Positions 16,544 to 25,301 of a stretch of DNA of 37,271 nt are shown in pieces. How positions within the stretch are numbered: the first letter of the stretch is position 1; each line of letters opens with the position of its first letter. Origin of the DNA: Bacteroidales bacterium (GTDB lineage Bacteria; Bacteroidota; Bacteroidia; Bacteroidales; Bacteroidaceae); the NCBI GenBank assembly GCA_012517855.1, contig JAAYUD010000089.1, positions 1 through 37,271 of the forward strand, read 5' to 3'. The position numbers and the translations under genes were made by a program. The notes beneath the pieces are model-generated. The model ran no database searches and was not told where the DNA came from. It saw only the letters and a list, made by a program, of their open reading frames with translations.

Positions 16544-16722
16544 TGGGAATTCAAGAGATTATAGTCTTTATTGTTGTGGTGCTTTGCATCGCATGGGTTG
16601 TATATAGACGTTTTGTCAAAAAGAAAAACGGATGTGGCTGTGATTCCTGTACCGCCGATTGTCAACTTCGTGGCCTGATGCAACAAAAACAAAATGATTG
16701 TTGCAAACAGAAGAAAAAATAA
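16543..16722 (+). CDS. FeoB-associated Cys-rich membrane mini-protein
   Basis: A 59-residue protein with one N-terminal membrane helix (IIVFIVVVLCIAWVVY) and a short basic Cys-rich tail (CGCDSCTADC, then DCC near the end). This layout matches the small FeoB-associated Cys-rich proteins found behind feoB in several phyla. Its start overlaps the feoB stop by one base, a classic coupling arrangement. A role as an iron-handling or assembly partner of FeoB is inferred from position; it may play the part that FeoC plays elsewhere, but it has no sequence likeness to FeoC. The start at 16543 is preferred because a longer frame would lie inside feoB. Confidence 0.85.
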   Translation: MGIQEIIVFIVVVLCIAWVVYRRFVKKKNGCGCDSCTADCQLRGLMQQKQNDCCKQKKK

Positions 16723-16743
16723 AGAAAAAGTTAGGCCTAATAG

Positions 16744-16773
16744 TTGGAGATTAAAAAAAATGCATTACCTTTG
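16744..16773 (+). promoter_or_regulatory. tRNA-Cys promoter
   Basis: TTG at 16744-16746, a 19-base spacer and TACCTTTG at 16766-16773, 21 bases before the mature tRNA. It may also serve tilS by read-through. Confidence 0.7.
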
Positions 16774-16794
16774 CAACCGCAAATGAAAGTATAG

Positions 16795-16865
16795 GGTACC
16801 TTGACCGAGTGGCTAGGTGGCGGTCTGCAAAACCGTATACGGCAGTTCGAATCTGCCAGGTACCT
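16795..16865 (+). tRNA. tRNA-Cys (anticodon GCA)
   Basis: A complete cloverleaf of 71 bases. The acceptor strands GGTACCT and AGGTACC pair perfectly, the anticodon loop is CTGCAAA with GCA at 16827-16829, and the T arm is GGCAG-TTCGAAT-CTGCC. The discriminator is T and CCA is not encoded. Confidence 0.97.
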
Positions 16866-16878
16866 CAAAAATAGGTAA

Positions 16879-16913
16879 AACGGCGATAGACATTAGTCTT
16901 TCGTCGTTTTTTT
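16879..16913 (+). terminator. Terminator-like hairpin between tRNA-Cys and tilS
   Basis: AACGGCGA pairs with TCGTCGTT (one G-U), with an inner AGAC/GTCT helix and ATTA loop, followed by five T residues. It should end most tRNA-Cys transcripts only 15 bases before the tilS start, so tilS depends on read-through or an unseen promoter. Confidence 0.75.
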
Positions 16914-16927
16914 ATAAGAGTGGAACG

Positions 16928-18217
16928 ATGAGCCCTAATTTGCGCAAAGTGCAACAGTTTATAGAGAAGCATAGGCTATTATCGCAAGGTAATAGTGTGT
17001 TGGTGGCATTGAGTGGTGGAAGTGATTCTGTAGCATTACTTCTTATGCTCAAATGTTTGGGCTATCATTGTGTGGCAGCTCATTGCAATTTTACTCTGCG
17101 TGGTGCCGAATCGGATAGGGATGAGGCTTTTGTAAGCGATTTTTGCCGTCAGCAACAGGTGGCACTCGAAGTTATTCATTTTGATACCCGTACTTATGCA
17201 GCAAATAAACATTTGTCTATTGAAATGGCTGCTCGCCAATTGCGTTACGAATGGTTTGAACAACTTTATATTAAATATGGTGTATCAGCGGTTGCTGTAG
17301 CTCATCATCGAGATGATAGCGTTGAAACCTTTATGCTTAACCTCATACGTGGTACCGGTATTAATGGGCTTTGTGGTATTCGTCCTCACAATGGACATAT
17401 TATTCGTCCTTTGCTTTGTTTGTCACGGTTAGAAATACTTGATTATCTTGACTATTGTCATCAATCATATGTTACTGATAGCACTAATCTTCAAGATGAA
17501 TTTACTCGCAATAAGATAAGATTAAGATTGTTACCACTTATGGAAGAGATAAACCCTTCTATACGAGCAAGCATACAACAAACGTCATCTAATATCAGTG
17601 ATGCCGCTATGATATATAATCAAGGTATCGCCGATGGAAAAGCGAGAGTGATGAAGGATGGGCATATTTCTATAGCTGCATTGCAGGCTGAACCTTCTCC
17701 GCGCGCATTGCTCTTTGAATTACTTTATCCTCTAGGCTTTAACTCTTCGCAGACAGAGGATGTTTTTGAATCATTATCCGGTCAATCGGGAAAGGTGTTT
17801 TCTTCAGAAACGTACAGAGTTGTAAAAGACAGAGAATTACTTCTTGTTCAATCCATTGAAAAGGACGTTGAAGATCCTCCTTTCGATCTTTGTTTTGAAG
17901 AATTGCCTTATACTTCTTCTTTTATCATACCGAGGGGTACAGAAAAAGTATGCTTTGACGCCGAAAAGTTAAGTGGTCACATTTTTTTGCGTAAATGGCG
18001 TCAAGGAGACAAGTTTGTGCCGTTTGGCATGAAGGGACAAAAATTGATAAGCAATTTTCTGACCGATAACAAACTATCTGTTGTGCAAAAGGATGCTCAG
18101 TGGGTAATGTGTTGTGATGAGAAAATAGCCTGGGTTATAGGGTTACGTACTGACGACAGATTCCGTGTTAGCGCTTCTACGAAGTGGATAAAAGTTGTGA
18201 CTATAGTAAAAAAATAA
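16928..18217 (+). CDS. tilS: tRNA(Ile)-lysidine synthase
   Basis: Modifies C34 of the CAU-anticodon tRNA-Ile to lysidine, so that it reads AUA instead of AUG. The 429-residue protein starts with an N-type ATP pyrophosphatase domain whose PP-loop is SGGSDS at 29-34; AHCNFTLRGAESDRDE and VAHHRDDSVETFMLNLIRGTG are conserved TilS segments. The C-terminal domain has LRKWRQGDKFVPFGMKG, typical of TilS substrate-binding ends. The ATG at 16928 is chosen; the frame open further upstream runs back into tRNA-Cys. It lies immediately behind the tRNA-Cys terminator, with no other promoter seen in between. Confidence 0.94.
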   Translation: MSPNLRKVQQFIEKHRLLSQGNSVLVALSGGSDSVALLLMLKCLGYHCVAAHCNFTLRGAESDRDEAFVSDFCRQQQVALEVIHFDTRTYAANKHLSIEMAARQLRYEWFEQLYIKYGVSAVAVAHHRDDSVETFMLNLIRGTGINGLCGIRPHNGHIIRPLLCLSRLEILDYLDYCHQSYVTDSTNLQDEFTRNKIRLRLLPLMEEINPSIRASIQQTSSNISDAAMIYNQGIADGKARVMKDGHISIAALQAEPSPRALLFELLYPLGFNSSQTEDVFESLSGQSGKVFSSETYRVVKDRELLLVQSIEKDVEDPPFDLCFEELPYTSSFIIPRGTEKVCFDAEKLSGHIFLRKWRQGDKFVPFGMKGQKLISNFLTDNKLSVVQKDAQWVMCCDEKIAWVIGLRTDDRFRVSASTKWIKVVTIVKK

Positions 18218-18259
18218 AAAAAATAGTCTTTGGAATGGTGTGAAATCATTATTTGTTTA

Positions 18260-18267
18260 TATCTTTG
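18260..18267 (+). promoter_or_regulatory. rho promoter -7 box and long leader
   Basis: TATCTTTG is followed by a leader of about 185 bases before the rho ATG. The leader holds a hairpin with ACATAC (18374-18379) and GTATGT (18394-18399) arms. Rho genes are often autoregulated through their leaders, so this stretch is a candidate for attenuation. A -33 TTG at the normal spacing was not seen. Confidence 0.5.
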
Positions 18268-18458
18268 CACCGTTAATAGAAAAGAAAGTCGAGTATTCTG
18301 GAAAAGAAAGCGACATTATTTATCAATCAATAAAATTATATTTATTTTTTTTCCATCAAAAGCGGTGGATCGTACATACCGAAAAAGTCTTCAGTATGTG
18401 CTGACTGTCCAGCTTTTATCTTTTGATAGAAACAAAAAAGAAACATCATTCACATATT

Positions 18459-20633
18459 ATGTATAACATTATGCAATTAAACGGCAAACAATTGCCGGAA
18501 CTACTTGCAATTGCTCAATCTTTGGGCATAAAAAAAGCAGACTCTTTTAGTAAAGAAGAATTGGTTTATTCCATTCTTGATGTTCAGGCAGAGAACGATG
18601 CTCCTCGCTTGGCAGCCGAAGAAGACGCGCGTCTAATTAAAAAGGAGGAACGTCGTAAACGTCAACGGGTATCGCAGAAGAAGGATGTCAGTAAGGTCTT
18701 TTCTTCAACGAAAGAAGGAGCGCTGACAAAGTCGGGTAATGAACAAAAATCGCCCCAACTTTTCGATACAAAAGATTTATCGACTGCAATAGACAAAAAG
18801 AAGAATGAAAATAAAGGCATAGAATCTTTATTTAAAAGTAAAGTTGATTTAGACCAAGCTAAAACACTTGTTGCTGCTGCACCGGAAATTGAAGAGAAAC
18901 CGGCGGAAGCGCCGATAAAAGCTTCGGCTCCTAAGCGTAGAGGTCGCCCCCGTAAAACGAAAAATCAATCTGTAGCGCAGACAGAAGTAAAAAGAGTTGA
19001 AGAAAAGAGGCCGGTAGAAGTCTCTGATGTGAAAAAGGAAAATGTTATTCCCAATAAGCCAAAGGATAAACGAGAGGTTATTGATTTGGAAGCTAAAAAG
19101 GAAAATATTGATGATGATTTTTCAGTAATAGCTGCTGCCGATGATTTTATTCCTATTGAGGAATTGCCGGATGATGGGAAAGTAGAACTTCCTACAGAAT
19201 TAATTACTAAATTTGATCAGTTGAAAGAGTCTGCACCGGTTGTTGCCCAACCTCAACCTCGTAGGCCACAGAATCTACAGCGTAATAATAATAATAAAGG
19301 GCGGAATCCCAATTTTAATGCTAATATTAATAATCCGAACAATCCTGCTTATCAAGGCGGTAAGCGTAATATAAATACCCCAAATACCAATAATATCAAT
19401 AATAATATAGTATCCGAAGCTCCCAGTAGCTATCAACAGCCTGTCTCTCCGATAGAGCCTGTTAATAATGTAGTAGAAAGCCGTCCGGTTGAAAAAGAGA
19501 AACCTTTTGATTTTGAAGATATTTTGACTGGAAATGGCGTGCTCGAAATAATGCCTGATGGTTACGGTTTCCTTCGTTCGGCAGATTATAATTACCTTTC
19601 TTCGCCTGATGACATTTATGTCTCTCAATCGCAAATTAAACTTTTTGGATTGAAAACGGGTGATGTGGTAGAGGGTTCTATTCGTCCACCACGTGAAGGT
19701 GAGAAATATTTCCCGTTGGTTAAAGTTTCAAAGATAAATGGACGTGATCCGGCTTTTATTCGTGATCGTGTACCGTTTGAACACCTTACTCCGTTGTTTC
19801 CTGAAGAAAAATTTACTCTATGCAACGGTGGCTCTACAACTAATACTTCTGTACGTATCGTCGATTTGTTTTCACCCATCGGTAAAGGACAGCGCGGACT
19901 TATTGTTGCTCAGCCCAAAACCGGTAAAACTATTTTACTGAAAAATATAGCCAATGCTATTGCAGCCAATCATCCTGAAGTATACATGATTGTATTGCTT
20001 ATCGATGAGCGTCCTGAAGAAGTTACCGATATGGCTCGTAGCGTTGATGCAGAAGTTATTGCTTCGACATTCGACGAACCGGCAGAACGCCATGTGAAGA
20101 TTGCCGGCATTGTGCTCGAAAAAGCTAAGCGTCTTGTTGAGTGTGGTCACGATGTCGTTATTTTCCTCGATTCTATCACTCGTTTGGCACGTGCGTACAA
20201 TACGGTTTCTCCTGCTTCGGGTAAAGTTCTTTCCGGTGGTGTTGATGCCAATGCTTTGCAAAAGCCCAAACGCTTTTTCGGCGCTGCTCGTAATATAGAA
20301 GGAGGTGGCTCGCTTACTATTCTTGCTACAGCACTTATCGAAACCGGTTCGAAAATGGATGAAGTTATTTTCGAAGAGTTCAAAGGAACTGGTAATATGG
20401 AATTGCAACTCGATCGTTCTTTATCCAATAAACGTGTCTTCCCCTCTGTTAATATTGTGGCTTCTAGTACTCGTCGTGACGACTTACTTCTCGATAAAAT
20501 GACACTTGATAGAATGTGGATTTTACGCAAATACTTGGCAGATATGAACCCAATAGAAGCAATGAATTTTGTGAAAGACAGACTTGAAAGAACCAAAGAC
20601 AATGAAGAATTTTTGCTCAGTATGAACTCATAA
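18459..20633 (+). CDS. rho: Transcription termination factor Rho with long disordered insertion
   Basis: A hexameric RNA helicase that ends transcription, here 724 residues instead of the roughly 420 of E. coli Rho. The N-terminal Rho_N helix bundle ([23 protein letters not shown]) is followed by about 290 residues of low complexity: first Lys/Glu/Ala-rich, with a [13 protein letters not shown]-hook-like patch near residue 160, then an Asn-rich stretch at about 276-317. The RNA-binding cold-shock domain resumes at about 350 ([13 protein letters not shown]). Walker A is QPKTGKT at 485-491, and [13 protein letters not shown], the [11 protein letters not shown] segment and the Q/R-loop region are intact. 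In Bacteroides thetaiotaomicron a comparable disordered region drives Rho condensates that matter in the gut; the same is plausible here. ATG 18459 fits the conserved MYNI start. Confidence 0.96.
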   Translation: MYNIMQLNGKQLPELLAIAQSLGIKKADSFSKEELVYSILDVQAENDAPRLAAEEDARLIKKEERRKRQRVSQKKDVSKVFSSTKEGALTKSGNEQKSPQLFDTKDLSTAIDKKKNENKGIESLFKSKVDLDQAKTLVAAAPEIEEKPAEAPIKASAPKRRGRPRKTKNQSVAQTEVKRVEEKRPVEVSDVKKENVIPNKPKDKREVIDLEAKKENIDDDFSVIAAADDFIPIEELPDDGKVELPTELITKFDQLKESAPVVAQPQPRRPQNLQRNNNNKGRNPNFNANINNPNNPAYQGGKRNINTPNTNNINNNIVSEAPSSYQQPVSPIEPVNNVVESRPVEKEKPFDFEDILTGNGVLEIMPDGYGFLRSADYNYLSSPDDIYVSQSQIKLFGLKTGDVVEGSIRPPREGEKYFPLVKVSKINGRDPAFIRDRVPFEHLTPLFPEEKFTLCNGGSTTNTSVRIVDLFSPIGKGQRGLIVAQPKTGKTILLKNIANAIAANHPEVYMIVLLIDERPEEVTDMARSVDAEVIASTFDEPAERHVKIAGIVLEKAKRLVECGHDVVIFLDSITRLARAYNTVSPASGKVLSGGVDANALQKPKRFFGAARNIEGGGSLTILATALIETGSKMDEVIFEEFKGTGNMELQLDRSLSNKRVFPSVNIVASSTRRDDLLLDKMTLDRMWILRKYLADMNPIEAMNFVKDRLERTKDNEEFLLSMNS

Positions 20634-20636
20634 TTC

Positions 20637-20667
20637 TTGTCTTGTAGTATTATTTTGTCTATTTTTG
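20637..20667 (+). promoter_or_regulatory. Possible ffh promoter
   Basis: TTG at 20637-20639, a 20-base spacer and TATTTTTG at 20660-20667, 27 bases before the ffh ATG and just after the rho stop. It would make ffh independent of rho. Confidence 0.5.
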
Positions 20668-20694
20668 TATCGCTGAAAAAAGATATTATAGAAT

Positions 20695-22023
20695 ATGTTC
20701 GATAATTTGTCAGAAAGACTGGAACGGTCTTTCAAAATATTAAAAGGTGAAGGAAAAATCACCGAGATTAATGTTGCCGAAACGCTGAAAGATGTGCGTA
20801 AGGCGTTACTTGATGCCGATGTCAATTATAAAGTAGCAAAATCGTTTACCGATAGAGTAAAAGAAAAGGCAATCGGACAAAATGTCCTGACAGCTGTTAA
20901 GCCAAGTCAGTTGATGGTTAAAATAGTTCACGATGAACTCGTTGAACTGATGGGTGGAACGGCTGCCGATTTTAATGTCAAAGGCCAGCCCGCTGTGGTT
21001 TTGATGTCTGGTTTGCAAGGTTCCGGTAAAACGACCTTCTCGGCAAAACTTGCCAATTTGCTCAAATCCAAGAAAAGTCATAAACCAATGTTGGCTGCGT
21101 GCGACGTATATCGTCCTGCTGCTATAGATCAGCTGAAAGTATTGGGTGAACAAATAGGAGTGCCTGTATATAGCGAACCCGAAAGTAAAGATCCTGTTAA
21201 GATTGCTCAAAATGCTGTTAAGGAGGCACGAGCTAATGGCTACGATGTGCTTATTATCGATACTGCAGGTCGTTTGGCTGTCGACGAAGAAATGATGAAT
21301 GAGATTAGTGCCATCAAAGATGCCGTTAATCCTACAGAGACATTGTTTGTTGTCGATTCCATGACAGGACAGGATGCTGTTAATACAGCCAAAGAATTCA
21401 ATGATCGTCTTGATTTTAATGGTGTTATTCTTACCAAACTTGATGGTGATACTCGTGGTGGTGCTGCCATTTCTATTCTTTCTGTAGTAAGTAAGCCTAT
21501 TAAGTTTATCGGTACAGGTGAAAAGATGGAGGCTATAGATTTCTTCCATCCCGAACGTATGGCCGACCGAATTTTAGGTATGGGTGATATTGTTTCGTTG
21601 GTTGAACGTGCTCAAGAACAGTACGATGAGGTTGAGGCGAAAAAGTTGCAACGTAAAATCCAAAAGAATCAATTTGACTTTAACGATTTTCTTGCTCAGA
21701 TATCCCAAATCAAGAAGATGGGTAACATTAAAGAACTTGCGTCCATGATTCCCGGCGTAGGTAAAGCTATTAAAGATATTGATATTGACGACAATGCATT
21801 CAAAAGTGTCGAAGCTATTATTCATTCAATGACTCCCGAAGAACGCACTCATCCCGAAATACTCAACGGGCAGCGTCGCCAACGTTTGGCAAAGGGTAGT
21901 GGTACCGATATTCAAGAAGTAAATCGTTTACTCAAACAGTTCGATCAGACTCGCAAGATGATGAAAGCTGTGACGGGTACCAAAATGGGTAAATTGATGG
22001 CTCATGGCAAAAAACTTCATTAA
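20695..22023 (+). CDS. ffh: Signal recognition particle protein Ffh (SRP54)
   Basis: The GTPase of the signal recognition particle, which binds signal sequences on ribosomes and delivers them to FtsY at the membrane. The 442-residue protein has the N domain ([14 protein letters not shown], residues 1-90), a G domain with GLQGSGKTT at 106-114, [10 protein letters not shown], and [12 protein letters not shown], then a Met-containing M domain (about 300 to the end) that binds the SRP RNA and signal peptides. It ends in [13 protein letters not shown], somewhat shorter than the Met-rich tails of other phyla. It lies 61 bases behind rho and 14 bases before folD. Confidence 0.96.
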   Translation: MFDNLSERLERSFKILKGEGKITEINVAETLKDVRKALLDADVNYKVAKSFTDRVKEKAIGQNVLTAVKPSQLMVKIVHDELVELMGGTAADFNVKGQPAVVLMSGLQGSGKTTFSAKLANLLKSKKSHKPMLAACDVYRPAAIDQLKVLGEQIGVPVYSEPESKDPVKIAQNAVKEARANGYDVLIIDTAGRLAVDEEMMNEISAIKDAVNPTETLFVVDSMTGQDAVNTAKEFNDRLDFNGVILTKLDGDTRGGAAISILSVVSKPIKFIGTGEKMEAIDFFHPERMADRILGMGDIVSLVERAQEQYDEVEAKKLQRKIQKNQFDFNDFLAQISQIKKMGNIKELASMIPGVGKAIKDIDIDDNAFKSVEAIIHSMTPEERTHPEILNGQRRQRLAKGSGTDIQEVNRLLKQFDQTRKMMKAVTGTKMGKLMAHGKKLH

Positions 22024-22037
22024 TTAATATACCGAAT

Positions 22038-22919
22038 ATGACATTAATAGATGGAAAAGCTGTATCAGCTCAGATAAAAGAAGAAATTGCGGCTGAGGTT
22101 GCCGAGATTCTAAAGAACGGAGGCAAACGTCCTCATTTGGCAGCAATATTGGTAGGCCATGACGGTGGTAGCGAGACGTATGTGGCAAGTAAGATTAAGG
22201 CTTGTGAAATTTGCGGTTTCAAATCGACGCTTATTCGTTTTGAGGCTGACGTTACCGAAGAAAAACTACTTGATGCCGTTCGGCAGTTAAATGCCGATGC
22301 CGATGTCGATGGCTTCATCGTACAGTTGCCTTTGCCCAAACATATTTCCGAGCAGAAAGTTATAGAGACAATAGACTATCGCAAGGATGTTGATGGATTT
22401 CATCCCATTAACGTAGGACGCATGGCAATAGGGTTGCCTTGCTATATTTCGGCAACTCCGAATGGTATTCTCGAATTGTTGAAACGTTATAATATTGAGA
22501 CTTCCGGTAAAAAGTGTGTTGTGCTAGGGCGTAGCAATATTGTTGGTAAGCCTATGGCACAGCTTATGATGCAGAAACGTGTTCCTGGTGATGCTACTGT
22601 TACTGTATGTCATAGCCACAGTAAGAATATCAAAGAAGAATGTCTTTCTGCCGATATTATTATTGCAGCTCTTGGACAACCCAATTTTGTTACTGCCGAT
22701 ATGGTGAAAGAAGGGGCTGTTATTATTGATGTAGGTACAACTCGTGTTCCCGATCCTACAAAGAAGAGCGGTTTCCATTTGAATGGCGATGTAAAGTTCG
22801 ATGAAGTTGCTCCCAAGTGCTCGTTTATTACTCCTGTTCCGGGTGGAGTAGGTCCGATGACTATTGCTTCGTTGTTGAATAATACTCTTCTGGCAGGCAA
22901 AAAAGAAATATATAAATAA
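22038..22919 (+). CDS. folD: Bifunctional methylenetetrahydrofolate dehydrogenase/cyclohydrolase
   Basis: Interconverts 5,10-methylene-THF, 5,10-methenyl-THF and 10-formyl-THF in the cytoplasm, feeding one-carbon units to purine synthesis. The 293-residue protein carries [12 protein letters not shown] with the catalytic Tyr48 and Lys52, [36 protein letters not shown] in the Rossmann domain, and [15 protein letters not shown] at the C-terminus. All are diagnostic for FolD. It starts 14 bases after ffh and is probably co-transcribed with it; a strong terminator follows. Confidence 0.96.
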   Translation: MTLIDGKAVSAQIKEEIAAEVAEILKNGGKRPHLAAILVGHDGGSETYVASKIKACEICGFKSTLIRFEADVTEEKLLDAVRQLNADADVDGFIVQLPLPKHISEQKVIETIDYRKDVDGFHPINVGRMAIGLPCYISATPNGILELLKRYNIETSGKKCVVLGRSNIVGKPMAQLMMQKRVPGDATVTVCHSHSKNIKEECLSADIIIAALGQPNFVTADMVKEGAVIIDVGTTRVPDPTKKSGFHLNGDVKFDEVAPKCSFITPVPGGVGPMTIASLLNNTLLAGKKEIYK

Positions 22920-22952
22920 GATTCTAATCCAAATTTAGTCTTATTTAAGTGT

Positions 22953-23005
22953 AAATGCCATTAGCATGATAAGGTTTATAGACCCATGATGCTAATGGCA
23001 TTTTT
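22953..23005 (+). terminator. Terminator after folD
   Basis: AAATGCCATTAGCAT and ATGCTAATGGCATTT form a near-perfect 15-bp stem around a loop of about 17 bases, followed by a T-run. It closes the ffh-folD transcript. Confidence 0.85.
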
Positions 23006-23219
23006 GTTGCATTTTGTTGGTAATCAGTATACATTATACACTCTTTTTCTTTTGTGATTGCCAATAAAGTGAATGTCTTTAAATATTCTGATACTTTTTT
23101 ATCCGAACATGCCCGTGGGATGCTCTAGAATGCTTTTTTTAATTGATTCAGTGCCAAATGTAAACTGAATCAGTACAAAGATATAAATAGGGTATGGGGC
23201 AACATGCTGATATACAGCG
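23006..23219. other. Non-coding gap after folD
   Basis: No gene. It contains a TGATTCAGT/ACTGAATCA inverted repeat at about 23150-23175 and, next to it, a minus-strand TATCTTTG box at 23176-23183. A short minus-strand transcript toward the folD terminator is therefore conceivable, but no product is recognised. Confidence 0.35.
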
Positions 23220-23287
23220 AGAAATTCATAAGGACGAAAATAAAAGTTTGTAAGTATAAACTTTTGGTTTCGTCCTTATGAATTTCT
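23220..23287. repeat. Large imperfect palindrome with TTTCGTCCTTAT arms
   Basis: Outer arms of 20 bases at 23220-23239 and 23268-23287 match perfectly and include CATAAGGACGAAA and its complement. An inner pair, AAAAGTTT and AAACTTTT, continues the stem after a two-base mismatch. It belongs to the same repeat family as the palindromes at 5909-5968. Confidence 0.93.
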
Positions 23288-23289
23288 AT

Positions 23290-23301
23290 TTTCGTCCTTA
23301 T
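23290..23301. repeat. Solo TTTCGTCCTTAT copy beside the palindrome
   Basis: A third copy of the unit, three bases after the large palindrome and in the same orientation as its right arm. It could pair alternatively with the left arm. Confidence 0.85.
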
Positions 23302-23992
23302 CATTTTTCGAGGACATAAGCTCGATTTTGTATATCGAGGAGTATATTTTCGATATGGTTAAAATAGTATCAGTATCGCTCCCTATATTCACCTTCCAAA
23401 ACGTTCTGAAAAACAGTATTCACATCACTACTTTAGATCAACACAATCTTGCGTCAATGAGAATGCACGTCTCGAACTCATCAGTAAAGCCCCAGGAAAT
23501 TTAGTGACATGAGATACTCAATGGATGGAACACTCGTCTATGTGCAAAACAGTTCTACAGCTATCTGTAAGGTATCGTTTAGACTTGTTCTAAGCAGAGG
23601 TCCGCTGAAAATAAGGACTCTACAGTATACTCTAAGGCCGATTTTTGGACCTTTTTTCGCTGGCATTGTATACGGTGCATCGTTAACCTACTGTAGGATA
23701 GTGCGTAATGGTGTCATACGGAGGTGGCAAAGGTTGAAATGAAAATATAATTTGATGCATATTCCCGACCTTTATTGCTGAGCTTTTACCCTCCCAAAAC
23801 CACGTATGTACCTAAATTTGTTGACGTCCATACGTTTTCAAAAAAACTTAAGGACGTCACCGAAAAAACTAACATACGACAATTTGGTAAGATAATGTTG
23901 TCTTCTATAATGCTCTCTACTGTATTAAACAATTCTAATTTCGTATTAATAGCTTCTAATTGATTTGAAAAAGGTAATACTAATTTATAATA
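23302..23992. other. Gene-poor stretch of unknown nature
   Basis: About 690 bases with only short open frames (23509-23742 and 23775-23963 on plus). Their translations show no recognisable domain, signal peptide or plausible start region. Base composition looks more even than in the neighbouring A+T-rich spacers. A GACGTCC/GGACGTC inverted repeat lies at about 23825-23858. It could be decayed coding DNA or remains of a mobile element; I cannot decide. Confidence 0.35.
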
Positions 23993-24000
23993 TAACTTTG
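23993..24000 (+). promoter_or_regulatory. Possible efflux operon promoter, -7 box
   Basis: TAACTTTG lies 21 bases upstream of ATG 24022. The nearest TTTG (23964-23967) is 25 bases upstream, longer than usual, as would fit a promoter needing an activator. Confidence 0.45.
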
Positions 24001-24021
24001 CCGCAAGTTTTAAATTGTTTT

Positions 24022-25290
24022 ATGAAAAGGTACATATTTTTTTGCGTTGTATTGTTTTCAGGATATCACTTAGCTTCTCAAAATATTTCGAAATGCGTTT
24101 TGAATATAGCAGAAGCTGATTCCATATTCCTTCATCGTAATGCTTGCCTATTGGCCAAGCATTACGATATTCATATAGCTCAAGCGCAAGTACTTCAGAC
24201 GCGTTTATTTGATAATCCGGTCATTTCGTTTGATGAAAATCTTATAAATAGAGATAATCATAATCGGTTGCTCGATTTTGGTCCAACGAGCGAACAAGCT
24301 GTAGATATAGAACAAGAAATATCATTGGCCGGAAAACGCAACAAGCGTGTTCTGTTGGCAAAGGTCAATGCTGAAATGGCACAATATCAGTATCTGGATT
24401 TGATACGTACGTTGCATACCGAGCTTCGTACGCAGTATATCAAAACTTATTTTGATTTACGTAAAAGTAAAGTTTATGATGAAGAAATACAATCGTTGTC
24501 GAAATTGGTGAAAGTAATGTCTGCACAGGCCGATAAAGGAAATCTTTCGCAAATGGAACTTGTGCGACTCAAGGCAGAATTGTTATCTCTAAAAAAAGAG
24601 AAAAATGATATTGATAACGCTTGGGTGAACGATAGCAAGGCACTTAATTTACTTCTTGGATTTTTGCCCAATACCAATATAGAGCCGATGCTCGATGAAT
24701 CTCTTCTGGAACAGGTCGCTGCCAAACAAATTGATTTTGCTTCTATAGATTCGACTGTAAACGAACGACCTGATGTGAAAACCGCGATTGCCAATATTGA
24801 TGCGTCGCGGATAAATCTCCGCCTTCAGAAAGCGATGGCTGCTCCCAACTTAACCATAAAGGGGAGCTATGATAGAAGGGGAAGTGCTTTCAATAATTAT
24901 TTTTCCGTAGGGGTAGGGGTGGCTATTCCGCTTTTCGATCGAAATCAAGGCAATATTAAGGCTGCCAAGTATTCTGTTCAACAAAGTGTAAGTGAGAATG
25001 ATGCTGCTTTGATGAAAGCTCATTCAGAGTTGTACGAAGCATTTCAAGAGTATAAGAATGCTGTAGCTATGATGCAATCGGCAGAAACGTCTGTCGAAAA
25101 GGATTTTGACAAACTATTATCGGGGCTTATTTCCAATTTCAGTAAAAGGAATATTAATATGGTGGAGTTCTTGGATTATTACGAAAGTTATAAAAATACC
25201 CGTTTGCAGCTTTATGATATACATCAGGATGTATTCTTAAAGATGGAGAATGTAAATGCAATGGCCGGTAGAACAATATTTGGATATTAG
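24022..25290 (+). CDS. TolC-family outer membrane efflux protein (CzcC-like)
   Basis: The outer membrane channel of a tripartite heavy-metal efflux pump. The 422-residue protein starts with a signal peptide (MKRYIFFCVVLFSGYHLASQ). The mature part has the two OEP repeats of long periplasmic helices, for example the stretch around residues 100-190 and the RPDVKTAIANIDASRINLRLQKA segment, which is a strong marker of the family. It is close in layout to CzcC proteins. ATG 24022 is chosen over the ORF start 23965, because it puts the signal peptide first and lies behind a -7 box. The adaptor gene follows after 11 bases. Confidence 0.88.
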   Translation: MKRYIFFCVVLFSGYHLASQNISKCVLNIAEADSIFLHRNACLLAKHYDIHIAQAQVLQTRLFDNPVISFDENLINRDNHNRLLDFGPTSEQAVDIEQEISLAGKRNKRVLLAKVNAEMAQYQYLDLIRTLHTELRTQYIKTYFDLRKSKVYDEEIQSLSKLVKVMSAQADKGNLSQMELVRLKAELLSLKKEKNDIDNAWVNDSKALNLLLGFLPNTNIEPMLDESLLEQVAAKQIDFASIDSTVNERPDVKTAIANIDASRINLRLQKAMAAPNLTIKGSYDRRGSAFNNYFSVGVGVAIPLFDRNQGNIKAAKYSVQQSVSENDAALMKAHSELYEAFQEYKNAVAMMQSAETSVEKDFDKLLSGLISNFSKRNINMVEFLDYYESYKNTRLQLYDIHQDVFLKMENVNAMAGRTIFGY

Positions 25291-25301
25291 AGATTAAATA
25301 A

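Noticed and set aside
23176-23183. Minus-strand promoter for a gene toward folD
   Set aside because: The box matches TATCTTTG, but no gene lies downstream on that strand before folD; kept only as a remark in the gap entry.
23509-23963. Two short plus-strand frames (77 and 62 codons) before the efflux operon
   Set aside because: No domain, signal peptide or promoter could be seen; reported as an unassigned region instead.
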